Shown here one piece after another: positions 42,760 to 54,190 of a DNA stretch of 54,190 bases. The notes below the pieces were generated by a model. The model was not told where the DNA came from and made no database searches. It worked only from the letters and a program-made list of their open reading frames with translations. This DNA is from Zygnema cylindricum (lineage: Eukaryota; Streptophyta; Zygnematophyceae; Zygnematales; Zygnemataceae): the NCBI GenBank assembly GCA_037447655.1, contig JBBHKE010002972.1, forward strand, positions 1 through 54,190. Reading direction: 5' to 3'. Numbering within the stretch: position 1 is the first letter of the stretch; each line of letters begins with the position of its first letter. The translations under genes were made by a program, and so were the position numbers.

Positions 42760-44047
42760 CACCGCGAATCGTAATTAGATTTATGTACGCTAATTGCGTC
42801 ACCCCAACTTTTGACTCTATTAGCGTAAATAGAGTACATTATTCTAAATTATTCTTTATTTTATTAAAGGTATTTTTTGAATGAGCGTTAATAACTCTAA
42901 TACAGTGTCGTTTTAGATAGTTTGTAACTGTTTGTTACGTCGCATGCCTTTTCGTGATATTGTCAACGTACCGCCATCCAGCCTGTGCCGTTAAACGGTT
43001 GAACAAGATGCACTTTGCCTTTGCGTCGCATGTCCGCTTGACAAGAAATGGCATCAGAATCTAGAGACCACTAGCGAAATAAAATCCGTACCAAGCGCAA
43101 ACGGACAAAACCAAATAAATTGTGTACTTTGCTTCGTCGTACCTGAACGGAAACGGACAAACCAAGCGGATTGTGCACTTTTCGTCGTCGCTTGTTTCTT
43201 TTGAAAAATTTTGAAAAAATTTTACACGTGCAAATACGTGTTTCTATTTGTTTTTCGAAAATACTTTGTTTTAAAACACATCTTCCGTGTTTTTTAAAAA
43301 AAAGTTTGAAAATGACGTTTTTTGGCGTGGCCGTGTGTCGAAGAACACAAGTCGAAAACATGTTGTACATCCTAAATTCGATGATGACGCAAAATGTGCT
43401 TCTTATTTTCTCTATTTTTTTGTACAGTTGAAACTTCCGCGGTACGGCTCTAAGTTTTACAAGAAAACGACAAAAACTATCCTTACTTAGACACATGGAG
43501 ACGCACCTTAACACCTGACCAGCGAAGGAAAACGTCTTCGCACGTGTGACACGGTTTGTTTCGCACGGTTTGAACATGTTTCCACGTGTATAATACACGC
43601 TATTTTTTTCGTAGGGAAAAAATTTTGCAGGGTCTCGGACGTCCACTTTCATTCATGAGCCTTTTGCAAAAATTTACGTCGCCGATGTCTCTTCCTCTCC
43701 CTCTTCCACGACCTCTCCCCTCTCCCTCTTCCTGGCACGAAACATGACAATTTTGGTATGAATTGAAAGAGCTCTGAAAATAAAGTGTTTTGATTCGTTG
43801 TGCGTGTAATTTGGTAAAAGGTTGAGATAGAAAAGACAAGAAAATGTCCAGTGTAACGCCAGTCCTCATTAGAGTGACACTAATTCGGTTTGTGACTTTT
43901 TCTGGCAAATAGTCAAAAACTGTTTTTGCCACACTATTTAAGGAATGAGACCGCAATGTGTGACTCCTCTTGCAGTAAATTAGTAATATTAATCATTTGA
44001 TTAATTTCGCATAAACACTGTTTAATCCTTAATGCTGATGGGCGGTG
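42760..44047. mobile_element. Possible long member of MITE family M
   Basis: The left end CACCGCGAATCGTAATTAG (42760) is the same as MITE copy 1, preceded by TA. A right end GGGCGGTG followed by TA ends at 44047. The right inverted repeat matches only in part (CACCGCCCATCAGCATTA on the other strand). The interior contains repeat R unit 3. It may be a single 1288-bp element that captured R, or two unrelated half-elements. Confidence 0.4.
42920..43720. repeat. Dispersed repeat R, unit 3
   Basis: 42920-43515 aligns by eye with 2880-3397 on the same strand (ACGTCGCATG, GTTGAACAAGATGC, GTTTGAAAATGACG, GACACATGGAGACGCACC). 43590-43720 matches the reverse complement of 2281-2400, including a GGAGAGGGA-type tract. 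The change of orientation suggests rearrangement. The open frame 43071-43652 (minus) is not recognised and lies within the repeat. Confidence 0.5.
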
Positions 44048-44174
44048 TAGACGTCTACAACGTCACAAAAAAAGAGTGACATCTTCAGTGTTAAATCTCG
44101 AAAATTAATCAATTATGTTTGATGTACGAATGGCACGACTTTTAGTGACAACTTTTGTTTTCGGACATTGGAAC

Positions 44175-44538
44175 CATAGTTCAAAAGTAGGCGTTTCTAT
44201 TGTAGGCCTTCAGCGGGCGCCTTTATCGTAAATTGTGTTATGGGCTTTTCATGTGATCTTCTTAAATCCCTACTTTGATCAGCGACCGTCCGATCGTCCA
44301 AATCTGACGGTTTAAATAAAAAATACCTCAAAACTACAGAAAAATAATTCTTTATTCGAATGTTTTTCAAAATTTAGACATGACGTTTAATTCTCTATCA
44401 ATCGATGTGCAACTCAACCCTGTTACGTTTCTTTTTTCATTTTGCGACCAATACAATATGGGTCTTAAGGTCATATTGTATGTTTTGCGTACAGTATGCA
44501 TATTGTATGGACGTACTTTCACCTACTTTTGAACTATG
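44175..44538. mobile_element. hAT-like MITE, second copy (364 bp)
   Basis: The same termini CATAGTTCAAAAGTAGG at both ends. Flanking 8-mers are ATTGGAAC (44167-44174) and AAAGGAAC (44539-44546), matching at six of eight positions, as an aged duplication. It is homologous in reverse to the left third of 3525-4516 (shared ATACAATATG, GTTGCACATCGAT, CGTCAGATTTG words). It lacks the 630-bp middle of that copy. Confidence 0.82.
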
Positions 44539-44791
44539 AAAGGAACAACCGGAAAAATCGTACGGAGAATCTTAACTACAAAACAAAGCTTTATCGTTAT
44601 GTTACGACTACATGTGCACGTACCCTAAGAGGTATTGAGCTTGTAACGAGCAGGCATGCGTTCTACAGTATGTACGTTAAGTGCGTATAGTAAAGTTTAC
44701 AAAATGCCTATATTACAATAGTATATGCATGTTGTATTTGTGTGCAGCGTACTGTAATTCCGTACACTGTCGACACCTTTTACTTCCGCAC

Positions 44792-45681
44792 TGTAGTTTT
44801 TGGAAAGCTTTCAATCTCAACAAATTAGTAGGACGGCAGAAAGGTAGTAATTTGTAGCGTAAGTTTCATAAAGATATGCGTCATCACTTGAGGACAACGC
44901 AGCTGCTATGCACACAGAGCAGCGCAGCAGCGTAGCTGTTGTGTAGATAGAGCAGCTCAGCACCGCAGGTGCTATGCAGACAGAGCAGCGCAACAACGAA
45001 GCTGCGACACAGATAGTACAAACGCAGCTAGAGCACCGCAGCTGCTATGGAGACAAAGCAGCGCAGCAGCGAAGCTGCGACACAGACAGTACAAACGCAG
45101 TTGCAGTTACTTTGGATATGATCCGTACAGACAACGCAGCTGCCGCTATCAGGGATATGATTCGGTACGGGACACCGCAGCTGCGTTTGATATGAATCAC
45201 GTCAACGGACCTCAACTTAGTGGGTAGCTTAGTGGTAGCATATTGGTAGCTCAGTGGTAGCTCACTGGCAGCTTAGTGGTAGCTCAGTGGTAGCTTGACA
45301 GATTAGTATTAGCCTAGTAGATTGAGGTACCTCTCGGGTACACTGGTATTGCCAGTACAACACAAGAATAAGACTTAGAACTTAGAACACATCTTGTATC
45401 CAGGCTTCCAAGTAGTAAAACTGCAAACAGTTTTTGGGAAACTTCTGAGTATTATATCTTGAGTGTTGTCAGGTCAATTGTGCTGAAACTTTAGGATTTG
45501 TCAGTGTTTATGCTACTCTATATTCTGATAGAGTTTTGTGAGGTTTGGATGCTTGTGTAAGAATTGGTGAGCACTTGAAAACAGCTGTTTGGTATGATTC
45601 TTGATAGCTTCTGAAGTGTATCATGTCTACTTCTACTACTACTGCTGCTCCTCCACCTGCACCGGTGGTCCTAGAACAACA
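44792..45681 (+). mobile_element. Solo LTR of the H family (890 bp)
   Basis: It begins TGTAGTTTTTGGAAAGC and ends CTAGAACAACA. The flanks are CGCAC (44787-44791) and CTCAC (45682-45686), a duplication with one mismatch. It carries the CAGCTGC array, six or more AGTGGTAGCTC units near 45225-45300, and the in-LTR gag start ATGTCTACTTCTACT at 45624. No internal region is present. Confidence 0.9.
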
Positions 45682-47617
45682 CTCACCACGAGATAGGGCG
45701 TATTCCCATGTGATAAAGTAAGGCTTTCTTTTTGTCGTTTTCTTTCAAAACTCAGCCCGCAACGATAAAATATTTAGTCGTACAAAAAAAAAAAAAATAC
45801 CTCAGTACGATTCGTCAATTTGAGTCATCTTCCAGCTTTAAATGTAATATAGTTGTCGTCTTGCATGTTTCGCTAAAAACAAAGTAACAATATTAATGCT
45901 TGGTTACATGGGAAAATGCCAATAATCAAACGTCAATTCTGGAACTGTCGGGCGGCAATGTTTTGTTGGGACGCCGTCAGGGACAACATATTTCACAGGA
46001 AAGGAGAGGAAAAATATCTATCGGGGACAAACAAAAAACACTTGGACACAAATATAAAGCAATTGTTTTTAGGGTCTGTCCGTTGGTAATTTTACAGGAC
46101 TTGGGGTCCAATTTTTTTAGGCGAATCTAATTTTTGGGTTTGATTGGTCTAACAAATCCTATTTGAAGATAACTTATAACAGACAATCAACCACCTCAAA
46201 AAAACAAAAAATATCCCATAACTTTTGGGCCATTTTGATGCCTCTCCAATTCTCTATCTATTGGTGCACAACCCAACCCTAAATTTTATTGGAAATTTTT
46301 ACAATTCATACAACATGGGTTTGTGCATGTTCTACCACAAAACAATTTCTTTGCTAATTGCATGGGCCCACTACATTGCATTTTCGAACTATGGTTCTTT
46401 ACAATCATCGTTTCTTTGCTCCTCAATTCTGTGCTGCTCTCACGGCCTCCCTAATTCACACTCGTGTTTTTGTTGTCGACCCTTAATACATCCATTTACT
46501 CGGTTGTTCCCATGGAGTGTTGTGGGGGGGGAGGAGTGACTAAAGCACACGACAATGTTCGCAACATCATTGTGACAATTGATTTTGAGAGGGGGTCTTC
46601 AGTTCGTTGTGGGGTTTCATGTATTTTTCATTTATGTCGTATTGTTATTGTTTTGCTCAATGGTGTATGCCATGTTTTTGGAGACATTTTTTTGGCGAAC
46701 CTTGCCTTTGTTGCAATTGTAGTCCATGTGGTCGAGCATTGTTTAAGCGGTCCCGTGCGACACTTTTAAGGGAAGGAAGCGTGATTATGGGCGTCCTTGT
46801 AATTCCATGGATAACTTTATTTTCATCAAGGTCGAGATTTTTGGTTGTTTGGGCGTTGCTTTTGGCGGCTTCCTCCGTACCTGTGGTCGGAGACCTTTCG
46901 AAACAAGAAGCCATGGGAACTTTTCCTTTGCTGTCCTCGTATCTCTTTATGGTCACCATGTACATCGTTTATTCTGGCACTTTTATATCGTCAAGGTTTT
47001 TTTGTGGTTTTTAAAACGTGGAAGCCTCTCCCATTTTCCTTCGGTATGATGTCGCGGTTATCGATCGTCGACGTGTTCCGGATCTCCCTTTGCGAGCTTT
47101 GCTAGGCCGGGAAAATTTTCGTAGTTGCTTTTAGGGTTGTATGTTCATGTTGAGTGGTTCTTCGGCTAGTTTTGTTCGAGTGTTTTCTTTGTTGTTGGTT
47201 TTTTATGTTTTGTTCTTTTCCGTGTGTTTTTTTAGTTGGCCTTTGTATGTGTGCTCATCACTCTCGTGTTATATTTTTTTTTATATTAGGTTTACTTCCC
47301 CCTACGTTTGGCTTTCCTAGTTCTTTTTAGTTGTTCGTATCATATGTTCCCATTTACTCACCTAGTTTACCATCGCTCTTTCTTAATAAAGCTCCTTATT
47401 TTCTAATAACCAAGTCAAAGGGGGTTCAAAAGAGAAAATTGGTCAATCCTAAAAAATATTGTTAAGGTAAAACACTACGAAAGAGCCTTTTGTTAGCTTT
47501 ATCGAGTGTAACAACGGAACAGAATAAGGAGAACCTGTTGAACTTATTTTTAGATTTCTCTTAATTACAATGACATCTTAACATTAAGTCCTTCTCTGTT
47601 CATGGACGTCTTCAAGC
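45682..47617 (+). other. Unrecognised region with short overlapping frames
   Basis: Several frames of 76-135 codons overlap at 45900-47105 in all three plus frames. The longest, 46607-47014, is Cys/Trp/Phe-rich and resembles no family I know. A short stretch at 46994-47125 (VIDRRRVPDLPLRALLGREN) looks protein-like. It may be a decayed transposon gene with frame changes. I assign no function. Confidence 0.3.
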
Positions 47618-47619
47618 TA

Positions 47620-47836
47620 CACCGCTAAGCGTCATTAGTGTTTTAGTTTTTTTGGCCACTTAAAACATCTTTCCTCCGTGCAAACTTGTCGGATTGCCAA
47701 TCGAAGGCCACCAATAGGAAGGTGGGAATCTTGGCTTACAATAGCAACCATAGGGCTGACAATCTGACAAGTTTACAAGAAGAAAAGATGTTTTAAGTGG
47801 CGAAAAAAACTTGAACACTAATAACGATTAACGGTG
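47620..47836. mobile_element. TA-target MITE, family M, hairpin form (217 bp)
   Basis: TA on both sides (47618-47619, 47837-47838). Left arm CACCGCTAAGCGTCATTAGT and right arm, reversed, CACCGTTAATCGTTATTAGT. The arms stay complementary for about 78 bp (for example CCACTTAAAACATCTTT pairs with AAAGATGTTTTAAGTGG), leaving about 60 bp of loop. A transcript would fold into a long hairpin. It is the best-formed member of family M. Confidence 0.88.
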
Positions 47837-47838
47837 TA

Positions 47839-49861
47839 GTAAATTTGAAATTATTCCAGCATATTCCAAACTTTTACTGAACTTCCAACTTCCTTTTTTA
47901 GTGTGGATTTACTTTTCATTTGCCCGAGAAGGCAAGCAGCTAAACAGAGTTTGTATGGATTGTAGTTAGTGAAATGGAAGGACTGCTCTTCCTTTAGTGA
48001 AATAAATTATAATTTCGGTCGATGTTTCTGCCAATCGAACGATTTATACGAAACAGAAACAGAAACAAACCCATTTATGTGAACCCACCTTCATAATTTC
48101 ATACTTCATTGAAGTACCCAAATGTTGCAAAGCTAGAAAGCATTACTGTTATTGTTAATATCACTAGCTCGGTCGGGATATGCTTTTGGCCAAAAGTTTC
48201 AAACAAGTATTACTAAAACTGTTCAAGGGCATGCACTACAGGTCGCCACATCTCCCTATACGAAATCAATATCATACGTTTAAATTTGGCTGGCAATTCC
48301 TTTATATTAATTACGATGGGCAGTGTACTTTTCGCATGGTCTCTCTACCTTAAGCGTGAACTCTCATCCATAGTTAACAAAAAACCATAAACATAAAATA
48401 TAAACACAAACACAGACAAACATAAACATGCAAAACTACCACCAATGAACTCCATCATAAACACTTCTTTCCCACCATCTCCCAAATGTGATTTTTTTTT
48501 AATGCAAAAAAAGCATCTTCCTTCCCCATTCAATCCTCAATGACTTTCTTACTAGCAGGAAATTCGAGCTCAGTGCTTTATGACTTTCACTGAACTGCTT
48601 TTTTAAACACTGCCATTTTATAACTAAAGACGGTGATTCCATTACATCCATACTGGTATCCGTTCCGCAATCATATATGTAACTTACACAAAATCGTCCT
48701 AAAAAAAACGCCCTAACTTATTAGACAAGCCCTTAACTTTTCCGTCTCAACAGTAAAACAAATTAGGGCGAATTTCCATAAAAACATATTGCAATAGGTA
48801 AAGCTGTCGAGACGCTAACTGACTAAAGTCCATATGTGACAGTGTAATATATTGCAAGATGTTTTGATGGAAATTTCCCCTTACAGTACAGTTGTAATGG
48901 AATACCGCCCTAACAATTCTCAGGTGAACAGATAACAATAAACAGGTACAAAAAGTACAATACAGACTATCAGTTGTCAATCATTTAAGGCACATTAAAA
49001 GCACAGAAAACAGAACAGAGAGCAAAAAGACATATTTTTAAGGTGGAACTTTCATAAGGTTTAAAAATAGAAAGACGGCATTTACAACAATCCCCGAGCA
49101 TTTCAAGCAAGGGAGTTTATAAAATATTCATCCTAGCTACTATGTTATTACTAAAGTAAGTAACAAATTGAAGAAACTCAAGTAACTACTTTCGAGGCCT
49201 TACAAATGCTGTTTGTACCGCACTTGCTATCCTAAATTAGTCCAGAACAACAAAGACGGAAAACAAGGCCTAACTCATTTTGAATTACAGGGATTTAGAA
49301 ACTAGTATACTGATATTCACAGCCTCCAAATCACAGTAAATCTGGTGTACATTTTCTCCTAAACCATACTTGGGTTTGGTAATCAGCTTTCACCAGGTTT
49401 CTGTAGAGCGCAGAGCCTCTACAGATAGCTAATAGCTTATACAACTCTACAGATAGTTAAAAGGCAGGCAGAATACTAGCGAAAGAATATAAAGGAATGA
49501 CTGTAAAGAAGTTTTTAACTGTAGACAAGTAGAGCAGAAAACAGCTTCCACAGTAAAGACAGACTGCTAAACTTGCTGGACCGGCCGAAACAATAATTTC
49601 TACTAACTAAACTTGAGTATAACTTTCTATTCTACTGGAAGACAGCATAGCCATTCCTTTTCTTTTTCAGTCAAGGCCTACAATAAGGGAGCGGAAGAAT
49701 GTGTTCACAGTCAGGTTACAACATAGTAGTAAACAACTGGAAGGAGGTTAAGGGCGAGCAAAACTTATGAGGGAGAAGATAAACATGTTAAACTTCCTAG
49801 TAATAAATTTGTAAAAATAGGTTGAAATTTCAGAAACTCATAAGCTCATAACCTCATAACA
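47839..49861. other. Non-coding DNA downstream of the calmodulin-like gene
   Basis: No gene is found. It includes the 3' side of the minus-strand CML gene, so the first several hundred bases below 49861 may be its 3' UTR. A single half end of MITE family M (TTACGATGGGCAGTGTA) lies near 48312-48327. Confidence 0.4.
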
Positions 49862-50356
49862 TCATAGTTGAAAGTCAGCGCTCATCATTTGCTCGAATTC
49901 TTCCAAGTCAACCGAACCATCGCCATCATTGTCCCATTTTGCAATCATCTGCTGACAATCAAAAAGAGATTTGCTCTTATCTCCAAGGTTGACCATCACT
50001 TTGTGAAGTTCCTTGGGAGAAATTTTTCCGTCTCCGTCGAGATCGAAAACTTGAAAAACAGCTTGCATGTCTTCTTTCGGTTTCGAACAATGCAATGCAA
50101 TATGGCTGAGATAAACAAACTCTTCAAAATCGACAAAACCGTCTCTGTTTTTGTCGATTTCGTCGATAAGCTCCTGAATCGATTCTTCCGTACAGGTCGA
50201 GCCAAAACAGTGAAGCATGGAGAGGAGCTCCGACTTTGAAATTTTTCCGTCTCCGTCTTTGTCGTATTTGCGGAATGCGTGACGGAGTCTTCTATGTTCG
50301 GCGGCCGTCATAGGAAACTGACTGTCTTCCACAAGTAAAGGTGCTTGAGGAGCCAT
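49862..50356 (-). CDS. Calmodulin-like EF-hand protein (164 aa)
   Basis: A calcium sensor of the plant CML type. It binds Ca2+ and then partner proteins, mostly in cytosol or nucleus. With the Met at 50356 (MAPQAPLLVEDSQF) it is 164 residues. There are four canonical EF-hand loops: DKDGDGKISKSE (32-43), DKNRDGFVDFEE (68-79), DLDGDGKISPKE (105-116) and DNDGDGSVDLEE (142-153). All have Asp at position 1, Gly at 6 and Glu at 12, so all four should bind Ca2+. The frame extends upstream to 50497, adding 47 residues with two hydrophobic stretches. I prefer the inner start because calmodulin-family proteins lack such leaders and a CT-rich leader lies upstream; a membrane-anchored form remains possible. 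There is no intron, as in many CMLs. It is the only clearly intact host gene here. Confidence 0.93.
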   Translation of the reverse strand: MAPQAPLLVEDSQFPMTAAEHRRLRHAFRKYDKDGDGKISKSELLSMLHCFGSTCTEESIQELIDEIDKNRDGFVDFEEFVYLSHIALHCSKPKEDMQAVFQVFDLDGDGKISPKELHKVMVNLGDKSKSLFDCQQMIAKWDNDGDGSVDLEEFEQMMSADFQL

Positions 50357-50584
50357 AAAGGTGTAAAAATCTGTACGGCAAAACCAGGAGAACAAGAAAA
50401 AGATGACCACTAAATGCCTCCGCTTCTTCCGAGAGAGTTTCTGTACGAAAAGCAGAAGAAAATAAAGGGAAAGAGACAAACGAACCAAAAAAGGCAAGTA
50501 TTGTTTGGCTAATTAAGCTCAACAATGTCCACAGTATTGCGGTGTAGAGACTTAGGGAAGAATTGCAAATCAAGCCTTGAAAGA

Positions 50585-50622
50585 GAAAAAAAGAGAGAGA
50601 TAGAGAGAGAGAGAGAGAGAGG
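50585..50622 (-). promoter_or_regulatory. CT microsatellite upstream of the CML gene
   Basis: The plus strand reads GAGAGAGATAGAGAGAGAGA and more, so the gene strand has a CT repeat about 230 bp upstream of the preferred start. CT repeats near plant transcription starts are common in core promoters and leaders. I infer a leader or promoter element. Confidence 0.5.
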
Positions 50623-50639
50623 AAGTTGATACGAAAATA

Positions 50640-52225
50640 TGAACTGCCAACAGGGAGTAAATAGGTCAATCTTGAATCCGGAGTCGTTTTTTTTGTTTTT
50701 CCTCCTACGTTGTCGTTTCCTTTATTTTCTTTTCCGTTTTCTCTTGAAGTTTTTGGGCGTGGTCCCTTTCAAAATTTGCTGTCCGTACAGAAAGTACCGC
50801 TTGGAGATCGCCAGGAAGGATCGGAGCTCCAGGCGGTCCGTGTGATAAACTGCCTGGAACAGCTGTTCCCTGTGAAGTACAGTACGGTACAGTTTCTAGA
50901 AATATGTCGAATGCAAAGAGGATGTGGACGCGTGCGACATGTTCCGTGTGTACGAAAGATCTGATTTTGTTGGGAACGGTTGAAAACTTGAAATCACCGC
51001 GTTGTTCTTTTCGGGGATACGTTACGTATGTAAGTTCGAATCGTACGGTATGTACTATTACGAATACGGCTCGAATAATGTTTAATATTTTATCCATACT
51101 GTATGAACAAATCAGAAGCTAATTTTCCCTTATTCTTTTACAGACTAGTACAGTACAACTGCCGCTGATTGTCCGCTCAAAATTGAATGTTGGGTTCTTC
51201 AGTCAATTAAATTTTTTTAATGATGCGCCTCGCACCGTGAGATAAACCCTACACACAGGCACGATGCGGCCGATGTCCGGTGCGATGCAGCTGACGTGGC
51301 AAATCTTTCCACAAGGTACAGTACAATTTTGGCAGCGAATTTTGATTCCAGGCGTTTGTGACCGTTGATGTCCAATTCGTACGGATTTCAACTTTTTTAC
51401 GAAAACTACGTAGTATTCGTCTTTTTCATATTTTTCGTAAAATTCGTGTAAATTTCGCTGTACGGCCATGCACAAAAACGTACAGAAAGCGCAATCTTAG
51501 AAAATTCTTAAAAATCTTAAAAAGTACGGAAATTTAACAGAAATGTACGAAATTGTATGAAAGTGGACCCTAAAAAACCCAATAGTACGGAATATCTACG
51601 GCAGCCGTACTGAAATATAAAGGAACGTACGGCAATGTACCTTGGAAACCCTAAAAATCCCCTAAATAACCCTAAAATGTACGAACATAGACGGACACTG
51701 TACGTAATTGTAAAAATAATGTACGGGTACAAAGCAAGGTACGCATTTTATTAACTTTTCAAAAGCGTTTGATGCATACCGTACGTAGTATTCGTTAGTT
51801 TATACCGTGTGTAATATGCATACGGGACATCTATGTTTGTGACGCATCATTGTTGCTCGATGGCCCATTGGCCCCCAGCTTTGGGCGCCATCGCAAGCCG
51901 ATGTATCAGCATGCGATCCGAAGCGCTACATAGTAGAGGTCACAAAAGTCAAAATTTTACATAACCGAAACCGACCGTTTTTTTTCAAAATCTGAGTAAC
52001 CGACGCCCGACCAGGTTATGTCACGCTCCAAAATCGTTAATCGTTAACCGTTAACCAACCGGCGTTTACGAAAACAAAAGTTAACCGAAACTCAATTTCT
52101 CGCGACTAACAATGCCCGCCCGTAACCGAAAAAGTACAAAATTAATTAATGTACGACGTATGAATAAGCCAAAAATTACGATTTGTCGCGTTCCCTAAGA
52201 TTTGCGAAATGAACAGTGTTTACTA
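50640..52225. other. GTACG-rich intergenic stretch
   Basis: Short frames at 50639-51475 are not recognised and overlap on both strands. GTACGG/GTACGA words recur densely at 51480-51790. AAACCCTAA (near 51647) and AACCCTAAAA (near 51670) resemble plant telobox motifs. No gene is called. Confidence 0.4.
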
Positions 52226-52387
52226 CACCGCCAATCGCTATAAGCGTAGTGTACACAAATTCCGTTCCGCTTCTTTTTATTATTCTCCAATAGCGTAGCT
52301 TATTCTATTTTTTTCTGTACGCCATTTAGGGTTATTTTCCAAGTACCGTACAAAACGGAAGTACGTCATATTTTAAATAGTGTGGTG
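52226..52387. mobile_element. Possible degraded MITE of family M
   Basis: CACCGCCAATCGCTATAAGC at 52226 preceded by TA (52224-52225) matches the family M left end. A GTGGTGTA at about 52382-52389 could be a right end, but pairing is weak. It is listed as a remnant only. Confidence 0.35.
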
Positions 52388-52419
52388 TATGGTCATAGTC
52401 ACACCGTACAAAAACGTAC

Positions 52420-53218
52420 TGTTGTTCTACGACCACCGGTGCAGGTGGAGGAGCATCAGTAGTAGTAGAAGAAGACATGATGCACTCTCAGAAGCTATCA
52501 AGAATCCTACCAAACAACTGTTTTCAAGTGCTCACCAATTCTTACACAAGCATCCAAACCTCACAAAACTCTATCAGAATATAGAGTAGGATAAACACTG
52601 ACAACTCCCAAAGTTTCAGCACAATTGACCTGACAACACTCAAGATATAATACTCAGAAGTTTCCCAAAAACTGTTTGCAGTTTTATTACTTGGAAGTCT
52701 GGATACAAGATGTATTCTGATTTCTAAGTCTTATACTTGTGTTGTAGTGGCAATACCAGTGTACCTGAGAGGTACGTCAATCTACTAGGCTAATACTAAT
52801 CTGTCAAGCTACCACTGAGCTACCACTAAGCTACCACTGAGCTACCACTATGCTACCACTGAGCTACCCACTAAGTTGAGGTCCGTTGACCTGATTCATA
52901 TCAAACGCAGCTGCGGTGTCCCATACCGAATCATATCCAAGATAGGAGCAGCTGCGTTGTCTGTACGGATCATATCCAAAGTAACCGCAGCTGCGTTTGT
53001 CCTGTCTGTGTCGCAGCTTCGCTGCTGCGCTGCTCTGTGTGCAAAGCAGCTGCGCTGCTCTGTCTGCACAGCAGCTACGTTGCAGAGCTTCTCTGTATGC
53101 ATAGTTGCTACGTTGTCCTCAATTGATGACACATATCGTTATGAAACTTACTCTACAAATTACTACCTTTCTGCCGTCCTACTAATTTGCTGAGACTGAA
53201 AGCTTTCCAAAAACAAGA
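52420..53218 (-). repeat. 3' LTR of H3 (799 bp)
   Basis: The plus strand begins TGTTGTTCTACG (the reversed in-LTR gag end) and ends AAAACAAGA (one changed base from ACA). It contains the reversed gag-start codons at 52442-52478, repeated GAGCTACCACT units at 52805-52870, and the CAGCTGC array at 52900-53100. Confidence 0.9.
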
Positions 53219-53377
53219 CTCCCCTAAAGCTTAAGACTCAGTATCTGGCACAACTGCGATGACAAACTAGCGCAGCATAGCACCATAGCAATATAGCAAA
53301 TAGCAAGTCACCCAGTCCCACTACATCTCAATGGTGGGCTTATCGCAGCGTGGCACTATAGCTGTGCAGCAATTGAA

Positions 53378-54190
53378 CTATTCACTTAATCCCACTGCGT
53401 TTCTACAATACCTCAGCTTAGGAGCAGGAAGAGCTTAAGTGAGCATATCAGCAATCATTTTTGCATCTGTCAAATAACATAATTTAATCACTCTAGAGAA
53501 CACTTTTCTTCTTACAAAGTGTAATCTTACATCCATGTGCTTGCTTTTGAAGTGATGACTCGGGTTAGAAGCAATGGCAATGGCAGCCTGGTTATCACAC
53601 CAGATCACCTGTGGACCAACCTGCATGTATCCTAGTTCTTGTAACATGGATTTTCACCATAATAGTTCTTTGGGGGCCGAGCTTGCTGCCATATATTTTG
53701 ACTCCATTGTCGATTGTGCTGTCACCTTTTGAAGTTTGCTGCTCCAGCAGCAAGTTCCGTTCCCAATTTGTAGATCGAATCCCGTGGTGGATTTCCGGCT
53801 TGGCATGTCGTCATAGCTTGCATCACTCCACGTTTGCAGTCTTACTTCTCCTCCGCCTAGTGTGAGTTTGAGGTCTTTGGTTCCGGCCAAATATCTTAAG
53901 ACTCTTCATGTTGCATCAAAGTCAGATATTCTCGGATTCTCTAGACTCCTGCTCAGTACCCCGAGTGCTGTAGCAATGTCAGGACGGGTACAATTCATGA
54001 AATATATTAAGCTTCCCACTATCTGTTTGTAAGGTATTTGTGTCACAGAATCATTCATTCTCCCCTGATTCTAAATACTCGCTAACAATGACACCTGGTT
54101 CTGTCTTTTCTCCCTCTAACTTCTGCTGAAACTACATTGGAGTTAGACATCCTTTTGCCCCCCGCATTCCGTACTCATCTAACATGTTTC
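53378..54190 (-). pseudogene. End of RT and RNase H of H3, broken
   Basis: Protein closely like H1: TPM, CTRPDIA, RVLRYLAGTKDL, TWSDASYDD, STMESKYMAASS, CDNQAAIAIASNPSHHF, ending VGLSE at TAG 53378-53380. Breaks include a stop after TPM near 54145, frame changes near 54040, a stop in LLW-stop-KSM at about 53650, and a TAA after ADMLT near 53435. H1 lacks most of these, so H3 decayed separately. Confidence 0.87.

Larger units (their letters stand above)
52420..54190 (-). mobile_element. H-family copia element H3, 3' part, runs off window
   Basis: Reading on the minus strand from the window edge: end of reverse transcriptase, RNase H, a 3' untranslated stretch, polypurine tract CTCCCCTAA (53219-53227, plus-strand reading), then a 799-bp LTR. 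The 5-bp flank on the low side is CGTAC (52415-52419); the partner lies outside the window. It is clearly diverged from H1. Confidence 0.9.

Noticed and set aside
46607-47014. Cys-rich 135-codon frame as a real gene
   Set aside because: Overlapping frames of similar length exist in the other two phases, and no motif, start context or homologue is recognisable.
50357-50497. Upstream start of the CML protein giving a 47-residue hydrophobic N-terminus
   Set aside because: It is kept only as an alternative. Calmodulin-family proteins normally lack such a leader, and the inner Met gives a standard length.

Overview
This window looks like the nuclear DNA of a land plant or close streptophyte relative. 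The reasons are a four-EF-hand calmodulin-like gene with a CT-rich leader, a leucine-rich-repeat pseudogene with a GT-AG intron, primer sites matching initiator tRNA-Met, and dense Ty1/copia elements and MITEs. I cannot name the species. Roughly three quarters of the window is repeat or transposon.

Left part (1-5579). A terminal exon of an unrecognised gene (about 210-774) lies between a pyrimidine-rich and a purine-rich tract. It is followed by gene-poor DNA with a divergent repeat (2281-3397), a hAT-type MITE with a perfect 8-bp duplication (3525-4516), and two adjacent TA-target MITEs (4592-5091, 5099-5297).

Central nest (5580-38576). Copia elements lie inside one another. Two minus-strand relatives with near-identical 498-bp LTRs come first: A keeps gag but has lost nearly all of pol, and B keeps pol but has lost gag. 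An LRR pseudogene lies between them and is cut by B. Next is an outer minus-strand element, X1 (13702-15032 plus 35869-38576). It is split inside integrase by a plus-strand element, E (15033-35868, duplication TTCAC). E was then hit four times: D (15442-21436) in its 5' LTR, F1 (23377-24716) in its internal region, and F2 (27844-29112) and H1 (29656-35521) in its 3' LTR. The two LTRs of E serve as each other's empty sites, which confirms D, F2 and H1. The order of events is X1, then E, then D/F1/F2/H1.

Right part (38577-54190). This holds a probable solo LTR of the E/X1 family, a second hAT MITE, another TA MITE with about 80-bp arms, a solo LTR of the H family (44792-45681), the intact calmodulin-like gene (49862-50356, minus), and the 3' end of another H copy running off the window.

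How the parts work together. No autonomous element looks intact. Each gag/pol has stops, frameshifts or lost catalytic residues, although D keeps one clean 513-residue reverse transcriptase/RNase H frame. The most unusual shared design is in E, X1 and H. Their gag start codon lies inside the LTR, and the primer-binding site that follows is complementary to the anticodon arm of initiator tRNA-Met. That site is also read as Gag codons (Val-Met-Gly). E/X1-type LTRs also carry an antisense tRNA-like block.
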